Below are positions 36,105 to 44,776 of a stretch of 64,000 bases of DNA, piece by piece (the stretch's first letter is position 1; the number at the start of each line of letters is the position of its first letter). The notes under the pieces were generated by a model. It ran no database searches. It saw only the letters and a list, made by a program, of their open reading frames with translations, and was not told the origin of the DNA. The stretch comes from Orbaceae bacterium ESL0727. GTDB lineage: Bacteria > Pseudomonadota > Gammaproteobacteria > Enterobacterales > Orbaceae. The stretch spans positions 62,001 to 126,000 of the forward strand of contig JAQTHY010000001.1 in the NCBI GenBank assembly GCA_029433345.1. The letters are read 5' to 3'. Made by a program: the position numbers and the translations under genes.

Positions 36105-36464
36105 ATGAAAATATCATTAAAATCAATTGGTTCTATAGATCATGATCCAACCATATATTTTCCTGAAGAAGAAAACCTTTTTGGAATAACACTAACTTTA
36201 TCTATAGGTCCCGATAATGAAATTGGTAGTGAATATTTTGATTTATTCGTATGTACTCCAGAATGGTTATCGAAAAAAGTTTGGAAACCTGAGTTAATTC
36301 GTCATATGTTAATAGTTAGAAAATATGATCTTGATGAAATCAAAGATATAATAAATAAATGTATTGAAACGTGTACCTGTGATACATGGTCAGAAACTGC
36401 TCAAAAACTCTCAAGGTATTTTGCTTGGGAATATGAAGATTATCAACCATTAAATAATAGTTAA
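36105..36464 (+). CDS. Immunity protein, Imm8 family
   Basis: 119-residue cytosolic protein starting 2 bp after the toxin stop codon. The order of features fits Imm8: ENLFGITLTLSIGPDNEIG, FDLFVCTPEWLS, HMLIVRKYDLDEIKDII, then a closing FAWEYEDYQP. It should neutralise the orphan toxin encoded just upstream. AGGATTAAG precedes the ATG. Keeping an immunity gene without a deliverable toxin is typical of orphan modules, since it still protects against siblings that carry the toxin. Confidence 0.78.
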   Translation: MKISLKSIGSIDHDPTIYFPEEENLFGITLTLSIGPDNEIGSEYFDLFVCTPEWLSKKVWKPELIRHMLIVRKYDLDEIKDIINKCIETCTCDTWSETAQKLSRYFAWEYEDYQPLNNS

Positions 36465-36634
36465 TTTCAACCTGAAAATTAGGATTTTTATACCTACGAT
36501 TTTTATTATTTCAGGATATATGATTCTAATAAATCTATAAAAGTTCTTATTTAAATTTAAATAGTAACAAGGCGAGAAGAAATCAAGGTGAATATAACCA
36601 AGGTATATATTTTATATATAAAGGAATAAATAAT

Positions 36635-36811
36635 ATGAAATATATATCTGTAACAATGAATATGAACGCAATGGATCACCTTAACTTTGATAATTGCATT
36701 GATGGAGATTTTATTGAATTAGAGCTTAATCAAGATAGCTATAATGATTTATTGAAAAGTAATGTTATTAAAAAACTAAACAGTAAACTCAGAATAAATA
36801 TCGATGATTAA
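36635..36811 (+). CDS. Small hypothetical protein in immunity-gene position
   Basis: 58-residue ORF (MKYISVTMNMNAMDHLNFDN and onward, acidic) with AAGGA 9 bp before the ATG. I recognise no family. Its stop codon lies 1 bp before the point at 36813 where a second copy of exoprotein repeat sequence begins. The frame is open back to 36533 and encodes NKARRNQGEYNQG, which may be the tail of a lost toxin, so this ORF may be that toxin's immunity gene or its remnant. Confidence 0.5.
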   Translation: MKYISVTMNMNAMDHLNFDNCIDGDFIELELNQDSYNDLLKSNVIKKLNSKLRINIDD

Positions 36812-36812
36812 G

Positions 36813-37540
36813 TAGTCTTGGTGCCAGTTTTATTTTAGCTCAAAATGGTATCAACACCACCGTCAATGCCAGCCAAAATAAAGGTAAAGGTTTTGAGAAA
36901 GGCAATAGCCATTACTATACCGACAGTGAAATTAACGCGGGTAAGACTGTCACCGTCAATAGTGGTCATGATACCTCACTTACAGGTGCTCAAGTTACTG
37001 GAGATAAAGTTATTATCAATGCGGGTAATAATCTGACCTTAACAAGTCAGCAAACCCAAGATGATTATAAATCTAAACAACAAAACAGCAGTGTGGGTGT
37101 GAGTGGTGGATACAGTAATGGTGGCTATACCGCCTCGGCCAATGTTTCAGCCAGTCAAACTAAGATGGATAGCCACTATCAATCAGTAGATAAACAGACG
37201 GGGATTTACGCGGGCGATGGGGGATTTGATGTTACGACCCAACATCATACTCAGCTAAATGGCGCCGTCATAGCCTCAACGGCAGCCGATACCAGCAAGA
37301 ACAAAATTGATACCGGCACCTTAGGCTTTAAGGATATTAAGAATGAAGCCGACTTTCATGTTTCACAGCAAAGTGCCGGCTTTAATACCGGTGGCAGTAT
37401 TGGCGGGCAATTTGTCTCAAATGCCACCAGCAGCTTAATTGAAAATGGCGCACATCAAGATGAAGCTAAATCTACCACTCACGCAGCAGTCGACAGTGGA
37501 CAAATCATCATCCGGGATAAGGATAATCAGAAACAAGATG
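36813..37540 (+). pseudogene. Orphan exoprotein fragment 2 (duplicate of 29560-30287)
   Basis: 728 bp copied from the main exoprotein gene at a constant offset of 7,253, starting at TAGTCTTGG and ending at CAAGATG. Beyond 37540 the sequence changes abruptly to a truncated IS256-family transposase on the other strand. An open frame runs through most of it (165 codons from 37093) but without start signals. It overlaps the region copied in fragment 1, so the two arms come from the same part of the gene. Confidence 0.88.
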
Positions 37541-37745
37541 TTCTGTCATCTCGGCATTTAATGCGGTTTCAATCACAAGTTTATTCATAAAACCTGTCAA
37601 TTTGCCTAAATCTTCTTGTGTTTTGACACCCTTAGCCAGTTCGGCCGCCATTTCACGAAGTCTTTTTTCGTCCATTTGTATTTACCTATGTTTTTACTTA
37701 ATAGTAATTTAAAGATAGGCAAATACACAAATTTATTTACAGGGT
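37538..37745 (-). mobile_element. Truncated IS256-family element
   Basis: On the minus strand an ATG at 37675 opens MDEKRLREMAAELAKGVKTQ followed by EDLGKLTGFMNKLVIETALNAEMTEH. This is the N terminus of IS256-type mutator transposases. The coding sequence breaks off after about 47 codons, exactly at the edge of exoprotein fragment 2. Upstream, CCTGTAAATAAATTTGTGT (at about 37724-37742) is the usual IS256-type terminal sequence. The rest of the transposase is gone, so the element is dead. Confidence 0.8.
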
Positions 37746-37817
37746 CCTGCGATCTGTGTAGCAGAACTAAATTGATTATCTTTTGATTATGCGAGCTAGT
37801 TTGCAACTTTCATAACT

Positions 37818-37928
37818 AATATAGGTGGTAAACCTGACAAAGGCATTACGGCTGCCGCCTCCATTGCGACCGGCATTGTCACCGCTAATATTGTTGGCGG
37901 CCTAGCGGGTGCCAGCGCGCCATATCTT
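37818..37928 (+). pseudogene. Remnant of a CdiA pretoxin region
   Basis: The frame reads NIGGKPDKGITAAASIATGI then VTANIVGGLAGASAPYL. The end resembles the ASAPFIANYI stretch of the main exoprotein's pretoxin region (near 30630). No start and no continuation to a toxin are visible. It is a leftover from a third cassette or an older exoprotein end. Confidence 0.5.
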
Positions 37929-38043
37929 GACTCTAGGGTTAGTCGTTATCTTTTTAACGCTAAAAATAACATCAAAATCACTTTAGTGTTGACGCTTGGG
38001 CTGTTAAACTACGCCTATTTTTTAGAAAATTTATTTTTTCATT

Positions 38044-38068
38044 TTTCGTTAGCGTTTTTTAACGAAAG
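38044..38068 (+). repeat. Hairpin upstream of proS
   Basis: TTTCGTTA and TAACGAAA form an 8-bp stem with a short T-rich loop (38045-38067), about 50 bp before the proS start. It could end transcription coming from the CDI debris or sit in the proS leader. Confidence 0.4.
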
Positions 38069-38074
38069 TCATTT

Positions 38075-38113
38075 AACTATCAGATTTAATTATCGGATTT
38101 GAATATCAGGATT
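38075..38113 (+). repeat. 13-bp tandem repeat overlapping the proS ribosome site
   Basis: Three consecutive 13-bp units: AACTATCAGATTT, AATTATCGGATTT, GAATATCAGGATT. The third contains CAGG, 8 bp before the proS ATG at 38118, so it supplies the probable Shine-Dalgarno sequence. Change in unit number would move or duplicate that site. Confidence 0.6.
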
Positions 38114-38117
38114 GATT

Positions 38118-39830
38118 ATGCGAACCAGTAAATATCTTCTATCAACGCTTAAAGAGACTCCAGCAGATGCTGAAGTAATTAGCCATAAATTAATGCTCCG
38201 CGCAGGTATGATTCGAAAAGTAGCTTCAGGTTTATATACCTGGTTACCCACGGGGTATCGAGTATTAAAAAAAGTAGAAAATATTGTACGGGAAGAGATG
38301 AATCGGGCTGGGGCAATTGAGCTGTTAATGCCCGTTGTACAACCCGCTGATTTATGGCAAGAAAGTGGCCGCTGGGAAAAGTATGGCCCTGAGCTATTGC
38401 GCATAAAAGATCGTGGTGATCGCGATTTTGTGTTAGGACCAACGCATGAAGAGGTGATAACCGATCTCCTCCGTAATGAAGTGAGTTCGTATAAACAGCT
38501 TCCCCTTAATCTTTATCAAATCCAGACAAAATTCCGTGACGAAGTTCGCCCCCGTTTTGGTGTGATGCGTTCGCGCGAATTTATTATGAAAGATGGTTAT
38601 TCTTTCCATACCACGCAAGCTTCTTTACAAGAAACCTATGATGCAATGTATCAAGCCTATAGTGCAATTTTCACCCGAATTGGCCTTGATTTCCGTGCGG
38701 TGCGTGCCGATACCGGTTCGATTGGTGGCAGCTCGTCACACGAGTTCCAAGTATTAGCGTCGAGCGGGGAAGATGATATTGTCTTTTCAACTGAATCGGA
38801 TTACGCCGCTAATATCGAAATGGCGCAAGCTAAAGCACCTATCGCGCAGCGTGCTGCACCGAGTAAAACGATGGAATTGATCGATACACCAAATGCGAAA
38901 ACCATTACTGAACTTGTCACGCAATTTAATCTGCCTGTCGAGAAAACAGTCAAAACGTTAATTGTTAAAGCCGATAAAAATAGCGGCCATCAATTGGTGG
39001 CATTGATTGTTCGTGGTGATCATACTTTAAATGAAGTCAAAGCAGAAAAGATCGATATCGTTGCATCACCACTAGAATTTGCCAGTGAAGAAGAGATCCG
39101 TGCCGCCATTGGTGCCGGACCAGGTTCACTTGGTCCAATTAACCTAAATCTGCCTTTGATTATTGATCGTGATGTAGCCGTTATGAGTGACTTTGGTGCC
39201 GGTGCAAATATTGATCATAAACATTATTTCCATATTAATTGGGAGCGTGATGTGGCGTTGCCTCGCGTCGCGGATATTCGTAATGTCGTCGAAGGTGATA
39301 TAAGCCCAGATGGTAAAGGCACACTATTAATTAAACGTGGGATCGAAGTTGGCCATATCTTCCAACTTGGCACAAAATATTCCGAAGCTTTAAAAGCGAC
39401 TGTACAAGGCGAAGATGGACAGAATCATGTCATGATGATGGGCTGTTACGGCATTGGTGTGACACGTGTGGTCGCAGCAGCAATTGAGCAGTGTCATGAT
39501 GATCGTGGTATTATCTGGCCTGATGCGATAGCACCATTTAGCGTTGTGATCATTCCAATGAATATGTATAAATCAGCCGCTGTACAGGAAACGGCCGAAA
39601 AATTATATGCTGATCTACAAGCAGCCGGTATTGAAGTTTTATTTGATGATCGTAAAGAGCGCCCAGGTGTAATGTTTGCCGATGCCGAATTAATTGGTAT
39701 TCCACATATGATTGTTATTGGTGAACGTAATTTGGCAAATGGTGAAGTCGAATATAAGCATCGCGCTGACGAAACTAAACAGATGATCAAATTGGATCAA
39801 CTTATCGAGTTTATTAAAAACCGCAGTTAA
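38118..39830 (+). CDS. proS: Prolyl-tRNA synthetase
   Basis: Class II aminoacyl-tRNA synthetase that charges tRNA(Pro), bacterial type with an editing domain between motifs 2 and 3. Motif 1 region ([17 protein letters not shown]), motif 2 ([18 protein letters not shown] type, seen as [19 protein letters not shown]) and motif 3 ([17 protein letters not shown]) are clear. The insertion domain lies at about 220-400. 570 residues with the ATG at 38118, which matches the E. coli N terminus (MRTS); an in-frame TTG two codons earlier is less likely. Confidence 0.97.
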   Translation: MRTSKYLLSTLKETPADAEVISHKLMLRAGMIRKVASGLYTWLPTGYRVLKKVENIVREEMNRAGAIELLMPVVQPADLWQESGRWEKYGPELLRIKDRGDRDFVLGPTHEEVITDLLRNEVSSYKQLPLNLYQIQTKFRDEVRPRFGVMRSREFIMKDGYSFHTTQASLQETYDAMYQAYSAIFTRIGLDFRAVRADTGSIGGSSSHEFQVLASSGEDDIVFSTESDYAANIEMAQAKAPIAQRAAPSKTMELIDTPNAKTITELVTQFNLPVEKTVKTLIVKADKNSGHQLVALIVRGDHTLNEVKAEKIDIVASPLEFASEEEIRAAIGAGPGSLGPINLNLPLIIDRDVAVMSDFGAGANIDHKHYFHINWERDVALPRVADIRNVVEGDISPDGKGTLLIKRGIEVGHIFQLGTKYSEALKATVQGEDGQNHVMMMGCYGIGVTRVVAAAIEQCHDDRGIIWPDAIAPFSVVIIPMNMYKSAAVQETAEKLYADLQAAGIEVLFDDRKERPGVMFADAELIGIPHMIVIGERNLANGEVEYKHRADETKQMIKLDQLIEFIKNRS

Positions 39831-40052
39831 TCCGGTCGAATTAGGGGTATACTCATTCATTGGTCGATACGTAAACGATGCATAAAATAGAGGAATAAAT
39901 CAAAATAGGTAGATCGCGATCAGGTAAAAATCCTATAAAAGATTTTTTTCTCTATTTGGCTAACAATAGTTTGCAAGACAAAACGACTATTTTGAAGATA
40001 ACGAGTATAGCGTAGCGTTAATGATCGAAAAATTTTGGTGGGTTAACAAGAT

Positions 40053-41540
40053 ATGATAAAAAAATCAATTGCACGTATACTTTCTGCATCGATATTGACA
40101 ACCTCACTATTTACGATATCAATAGGGGCGATGCCCGTTTTATGGCAAAACGCCGTTGCTGATAATATCAAACTGCCCGATATGGGCACAGCCGCCGCCT
40201 CAACATTAAGCATTGGTCAAGAGATGGAGATGGGCGATTATTATATGCGCATGTTACGTGATAGTGCGCCGATTATTAATGACCCCGTTCTTAATCAATA
40301 TATTAATGATCTTGGTGAAAAATTGGTCTCCAAGGCAGATTCTGTACAAACGCCGTTTCATTTTTATATTATGCAAAGTGATGTACTAAATGCCTTTGCC
40401 TTTTTTGGCGGTAATGTGGTGGTACATTCGCGATTGATTTTAGATACTGATAATGAAAGCCAGCTGGCATCAGTGCTCTCACATGAAATTGGTCACGTCA
40501 CGCAACGACATTTAGCAAGAGCGATGGAGAGCCAAAATCGTAGTAGCCCTTATGTTTGGGGAGCTGCATTAGGATCAATCTTATTGGCGTTGGCCAGTCC
40601 TAATGCCGGCATGGCCGCTATTACCAGTACCATAGCAGGTTCGGCACAAAATATGATCAGCTTTACGCAAAGTAATGAACAAGAAGCCGATCGCGTTGGC
40701 TTGAAAACATTAGTAAAATCAGGCTTTGATCCGAATGCATCATCAGAATTCTTGCAAAAATTGGCGGATCAAACGCGTTATATGAGTAAACCACCCGAAA
40801 TTTTATTAACGCACCCCTTGCCCGATAGTCGTTTGAGTGATGTGCGTAATCTAAGTATGCAATATGGCAAAAAAAGTGTCGCACCGTCGCTTAACTATTA
40901 TTTAGCCAAAGCACGACTCGCCATTTTGCTGAGTAGAAATAAAAATGTTTCTAAACTGTTGCTCGAAGATTATCAAAAGATCAATAATGAACAGAGCAAA
41001 ATCGCGATTATCTACGGTAAAGCGCTTGATGAGCATTGCAATGACGATAATCAAAAGGCGAAACAGACATTACAACCACTGCTTGATCGTGATCCCAATA
41101 ATGTTTGGTATATCGACTTAATGACTGATATTGATTTAGAACTTAATAATGTCAATGCGGCAATTACGCGATTAGAATCAGCCTTAAAGAAGAATCCAGA
41201 TAGTTCAGCACTGCAACTTAATCTGGCTAATGCTTATGTTAAAAATAAAGATTATCAACAAGCCGTCACCTTATTACACCGTTATACCTATGCCCATAAT
41301 GATGATATGAATGGTTGGGAGCTACTCACTACCGCTTATGGCGGATTGCGTTCGCGTGCACAAGAGATGACATCGCGCGCCGAGGTTATCGCTTTACAAG
41401 GGCAGTTCCAGCAAGCGATAGCGTTACTTAAAAATGCCCGGATTCAGACGCAAGGCAATCAGATGTTGCTATCACGTATTGATGCAAGGATTGTACAATT
41501 AGATCAGATGCAAAAACGGTATGCGGCTTATAGGCGGTAG
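40053..41540 (+). CDS. bepA: Periplasmic beta-barrel assembly-enhancing protease BepA
   Basis: M48 metalloprotease/chaperone that helps assemble LptD and removes misfolded outer-membrane proteins at the BAM complex (known for E. coli BepA/YfgC). A signal sequence (about residues 1-36) is followed by the protease domain with the zinc motif HEIGH (SHEIGHVTQRH, about 146-156) and the third ligand in NEQEADRVGL. TPR repeats occupy about residues 280-480. The 495-residue length is normal. Monocistronic as far as visible. Confidence 0.94.
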   Translation: MIKKSIARILSASILTTSLFTISIGAMPVLWQNAVADNIKLPDMGTAAASTLSIGQEMEMGDYYMRMLRDSAPIINDPVLNQYINDLGEKLVSKADSVQTPFHFYIMQSDVLNAFAFFGGNVVVHSRLILDTDNESQLASVLSHEIGHVTQRHLARAMESQNRSSPYVWGAALGSILLALASPNAGMAAITSTIAGSAQNMISFTQSNEQEADRVGLKTLVKSGFDPNASSEFLQKLADQTRYMSKPPEILLTHPLPDSRLSDVRNLSMQYGKKSVAPSLNYYLAKARLAILLSRNKNVSKLLLEDYQKINNEQSKIAIIYGKALDEHCNDDNQKAKQTLQPLLDRDPNNVWYIDLMTDIDLELNNVNAAITRLESALKKNPDSSALQLNLANAYVKNKDYQQAVTLLHRYTYAHNDDMNGWELLTTAYGGLRSRAQEMTSRAEVIALQGQFQQAIALLKNARIQTQGNQMLLSRIDARIVQLDQMQKRYAAYRR

Positions 41541-41587
41541 ATTTTGTTGATGATCATGTTCAGATGATAAGGAGCTAAAACAACAAA

Positions 41588-42295
41588 ATGATGACCGGTA
41601 CAATTATTAATAGTGCTGCAATAGTTATAGGTGGAATATTAGGCGCAGCCTTCGGAAAATATATTCCGGCACGCGTTCGCGAAGCATTACCCATGACATT
41701 TGGCTGTGTTTCACTAGGGATTGGTGTTGCATTAATCATAAAAGTTCATTCTATTCCTGCCGTTGTATTATCTTTATTACTTGGATCACTGTTGGGCGAA
41801 CTTTTTCAAATTGAAAAAGGGATCGCAACGTTATCCTTAAAGCTACGTGCTTTTGTTGATAAGCCAAAACCTAACTCGACACTGATCTCCTCGAGAGAAG
41901 ATTTTATCGAAAAATATGTGGCGTTAGTTGTCTTATTTTGTGCTAGTGGAATGGGCGTATTTGGGGCGTTAACAGAAGGCATATCTGGCGATTCATCATT
42001 ATTAATTGCTAAAGCTTTTGTGGATCTTTTTACGGCATCTATTTTTGCCATTACATTAGGTTATTGTGTTGCCATGATAGCCGTACCGCAATTTGTGATT
42101 CAGGCCATCCTATTTTTAGTCGCAACGTTAATCGAGCCGTTGATTTCTGATACTATGTTTGCCGATTTTTCAGCATGCGGCGGTATGATTATGTTAGCCA
42201 CTGGTTTTCGTATTTGCGGTATTAAGGCTTTTCCTGTTGCTAATATGTTATTGGGATTAGTGATTATTATGCCTGTTTCCGCTCTGTGGGGATAG
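41588..42295 (+). CDS. yqgA: DUF554 membrane protein YqgA
   Basis: Inner-membrane protein of unknown function, 235 residues with about seven hydrophobic segments. It closely follows E. coli YqgA, for example GTIINSAAIVIGGILGA at the start, VVLFCASGMGVFGALTEG in the middle, and ATGFRICGIKAFPVANMLL near the end. AAGGAG precedes the start; a second ATG one codon later is equally possible. It follows bepA after 47 bp and may be cotranscribed with it. Confidence 0.88.
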   Translation: MMTGTIINSAAIVIGGILGAAFGKYIPARVREALPMTFGCVSLGIGVALIIKVHSIPAVVLSLLLGSLLGELFQIEKGIATLSLKLRAFVDKPKPNSTLISSREDFIEKYVALVVLFCASGMGVFGALTEGISGDSSLLIAKAFVDLFTASIFAITLGYCVAMIAVPQFVIQAILFLVATLIEPLISDTMFADFSACGGMIMLATGFRICGIKAFPVANMLLGLVIIMPVSALWG

Positions 42296-42651
42296 ATAAT
42301 CAGGAAAGTACACATGTTGCTATATTCTTGGTGAGAATATAATTACTAATTTTGATTACCCTTGTTTTTATTTCACTGTTTTTATTTCAGTGTTGTTATT
42401 TTAGCATCGTAATCAGAATATTTTCATCACCCTGTTTTGATTGAAATGGGTAGCAGTTCTGAAAGTTATTAACAATTGTATAGTTGATTTCCATCATCCT
42501 AACTGATGCGTACTAATATTTTTATTTAAATTAATCATTAGATTACGGAGACAAACCCTATAAAACTCATTATCACTACATAGCCGCCGACGACAGTCGG
42601 CGGAAGAATACCGTTAAAAATTCCTTTTTTAAGCTTTTTAGGATTTAGCCA
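42296..42651. other. Intergenic region with a decayed repeat and a GC-rich hairpin
   Basis: A 356-bp space between convergent genes. At 42448-42467 the sequence GGGTAGCAGTTCTGAAAG looks like a worn copy of one half of the dispersed repeat. At 42584-42603, CCGCCGAC and GTCGGCGG form a perfect 8-bp stem with a 4-base loop, a likely bidirectional terminator. A related CCGAC/GTCGG hairpin occurs in the leuA-leuB spacer near 56948-56962. Confidence 0.5.
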
Positions 42652-43326
42652 TTAATCACTTAGATGATCGACTTGATTAAACGATTTAACGGTAAATTTG
42701 CCTGGATGTTGTTTATCAGATTGTTGATAATTGACCACACTCACACTGGTATTTAACATTCGTGGGAAATAGCTATTATCCCGATGTTTATGCCAATCAC
42801 CGCCATTTAATACACAAAGCAATAAACGTAATACCGTACCGTGGGAAACCACTAAAATGTCGCCTTTATCATGCGGGGCATTTTGCACAATTGTATCAAG
42901 TGCACGTTGCATACGGACAAGTACAGTCGGATAATCTTCCCCATGATTCGATAACGCATTGAATTGTGCCGGATTTGTTAAAAAGTCAGCCATCGTTGGA
43001 TCATCTTTTTTGATATCATCCACATAACGACCTTCCCATGTACCAAAATCCATTTCACACAAATCGGCCAGCTCAGCAGTAGGAATAGTGATATGATTTT
43101 GGGTTAGTTTATTTTCATCAATGATATAATTACGCGTTTCCCTGGCACGCTGCTGTGGGCTCGAATAGGCTTGGATAAAAGGGACATCTTGCAAATAACG
43201 TCCGGTAATCTTAGCCCCTAAAATACCTTCTTGGGTTAAAGGTGAATTTTGCGAGCCTTGCATTCTATTTGTAATATTCCACTCGGTTTGTCCATGTCTG
43301 ATTAAATATAAATTAAGATCTTTCAT
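42652..43326 (-). CDS. Histidine phosphatase family protein (phosphoglycerate mutase-like)
   Basis: 224-residue member of the histidine phosphatase superfamily. The catalytic RHG motif is at the N terminus (YLIRHGQTEWN, about 8-18), with later residues in SSPQQRARET, the acid residue region CEMDFGTWEGR, and the second His in VVSHGTVLR. It could be a cofactor-independent GpmB-type or another phosphatase; the substrate cannot be told from sequence. It lies between convergent yqgA and the upstream rluC gene (42-bp gap). Confidence 0.85.
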   Translation of the reverse strand: MKDLNLYLIRHGQTEWNITNRMQGSQNSPLTQEGILGAKITGRYLQDVPFIQAYSSPQQRARETRNYIIDENKLTQNHITIPTAELADLCEMDFGTWEGRYVDDIKKDDPTMADFLTNPAQFNALSNHGEDYPTVLVRMQRALDTIVQNAPHDKGDILVVSHGTVLRLLLCVLNGGDWHKHRDNSYFPRMLNTSVSVVNYQQSDKQHPGKFTVKSFNQVDHLSD

Positions 43327-43368
43327 TAGCGATTATTACCTTATTTTTAGCGTTAAGAATTTTTAGCA

Positions 43369-44367
43369 TTAAGATGTTAACGATTGCTGTTGATTTCGGC
43401 GTAATTGCGTTAGACAAGCTTGTAATGTTTTATCCATCGGTGCTTGTAATTGCATCTCTTGTTCTGTTTTGGGATGAATAAATTTAACGGTAGCCGCATG
43501 TAAAAAAAGACGGTTTAGTTGCGTTTTTGCTAATAACGCGTCAAATTGCTTATCACCATAACGATCATCAAACGCAATAGGGTGATTCACATACTGACAA
43601 TGTACACGAATTTGATGCGTGCGCCCAGTCACTGGGCTAGCTTTGATTAAGGTAGCAAAACCAAATCGTTGCTCGACTTTAAAATGTGTTTCTGATGGTT
43701 TACCGGCCTGATTGACCTTAACAATCCGTTCGCCGCTTGCTAACACATTTTTCAGCAAGGGTGCCTGTACCACTTTACATTCTGACGGAAAGTCACCTTT
43801 TACTAAAGCTAAATAGGATTTGTGCATCTGTTTTAACCGTAGCTGTTCATGCAAGGATCGTAACGCTGAACGCTTTTTAGCAATTAATAAGATTCCCGAT
43901 GTTTCGCGATCGATACGGTGGACTAATTCTAAAAATTTAGCTTGTGGCCGTAATGCACGTAATCCTTCGATTACACCAAAACTCAGGCCACTCCCACCAT
44001 GTACAGCAATTCCCGACGGTTTATTAATGGCTAAAATAACATCATCTTCATAAATAATGGCAGCTTCGAGCTGGGCAACTTGGTTTAGTTTAGGGGAAAT
44101 ATCTGGACCTGTTTTTTCAGCAACTCTAACCGGCGGAATCCGAATTTCATCGCCAACTTGCAGTTTATATTCCGGTTTGATGCGTTTTTTATTTACCCGC
44201 ACCTCGCCTTTACGCAAAATACGGTAAATTAAGCTTTTAGGGACACCTTTTAAGTAGGTGATTAAGAAATTATCGATACGTTGCATACTGTTTTCATCTG
44301 AAATAGTGATAAATGAAACCTGAGATTTCGTGTCGATATTTGTGTTGTTTGGATTCATAACGTCCAT
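43369..44367 (-). CDS. rluC: 23S rRNA pseudouridine synthase C
   Basis: Makes pseudouridine at positions 955, 2504 and 2580 of 23S rRNA in E. coli. The N-terminal S4 RNA-binding domain is seen (QRIDNFLITYLKGVPKSLIYR, RKGEVRVNKKRIKP). The catalytic loop HRIDRETSG with the essential Asp is near residue 150, and the KPSETHFKV and SPVTGRTHQIRVH motifs follow. At 332 residues it matches RluC rather than the shorter RluA. In E. coli rluC lies next to rne; here the next gene upstream is dsbB. Confidence 0.95.
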   Translation of the reverse strand: MDVMNPNNTNIDTKSQVSFITISDENSMQRIDNFLITYLKGVPKSLIYRILRKGEVRVNKKRIKPEYKLQVGDEIRIPPVRVAEKTGPDISPKLNQVAQLEAAIIYEDDVILAINKPSGIAVHGGSGLSFGVIEGLRALRPQAKFLELVHRIDRETSGILLIAKKRSALRSLHEQLRLKQMHKSYLALVKGDFPSECKVVQAPLLKNVLASGERIVKVNQAGKPSETHFKVEQRFGFATLIKASPVTGRTHQIRVHCQYVNHPIAFDDRYGDKQFDALLAKTQLNRLFLHAATVKFIHPKTEQEMQLQAPMDKTLQACLTQLRRNQQQSLTS

Positions 44368-44776
44368 AAGTGATGATTAATCTGCTGTTAAGAAATAAAA
44401 TTCGTTTACATTATGCAAAAATAAATTACACTAAACCAATTTATCAAGCTACGCATGATGATATTACGGATTGCGATATTATGCTGTGATCGCAGTAACG
44501 CTGCTCGCATTAAATGTGATCGTATTCGCCATAATCTTATTCATTACCATCTTAATTAACGCACTGCTTAGGCGTTTGATTCGCTCACGTAAGTTTAGAT
44601 CACACGAGTTATGATTCATAACTGTGATTATTAACGACAGTGAGCATTAACAAAAATTCGCTAAGCGTGCAGTTAGTAATAGTGATAGCGCTAAAATGTG
44701 GAAAGTGTGCTTTTTGCTAGTAACAAAATCATAAAAGATGGTGTAATTATAACGGAATATCGAGGAATAAAATAGT
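44368..44776. other. Intergenic region between rluC and dsbB
   Basis: A 409-bp divergent spacer. Besides the possible permease remnant at 44462-44614, a 17-bp perfect palindrome AGTTATGATTCATAACT lies at 44607-44623. GAGGA at 44762-44766 is the dsbB ribosome site. I see no RNA gene. The long leader of an rne gene, expected here in enterics, is absent. Confidence 0.45.
44462..44614 (+). pseudogene. Possible remnant: C-terminal end of a membrane permease
   Basis: An open frame of about 50 codons reads VTLLALNVIVFAIILFITIL followed by INALLRRLIRSRKF and a stop. One long hydrophobic helix followed by a basic tail is how ABC permeases such as PstC end. No start codon or ribosome site is present and the frame is closed upstream by TGA at 44459. 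Probable gene debris, but the evidence is only this one segment. Confidence 0.3.

Noticed and set aside
37606-37806. 66-codon minus-strand frame in the CDI debris
   Set aside because: The IS256-family transposase N terminus lies in a different frame over the same bases, so this frame is a shadow.
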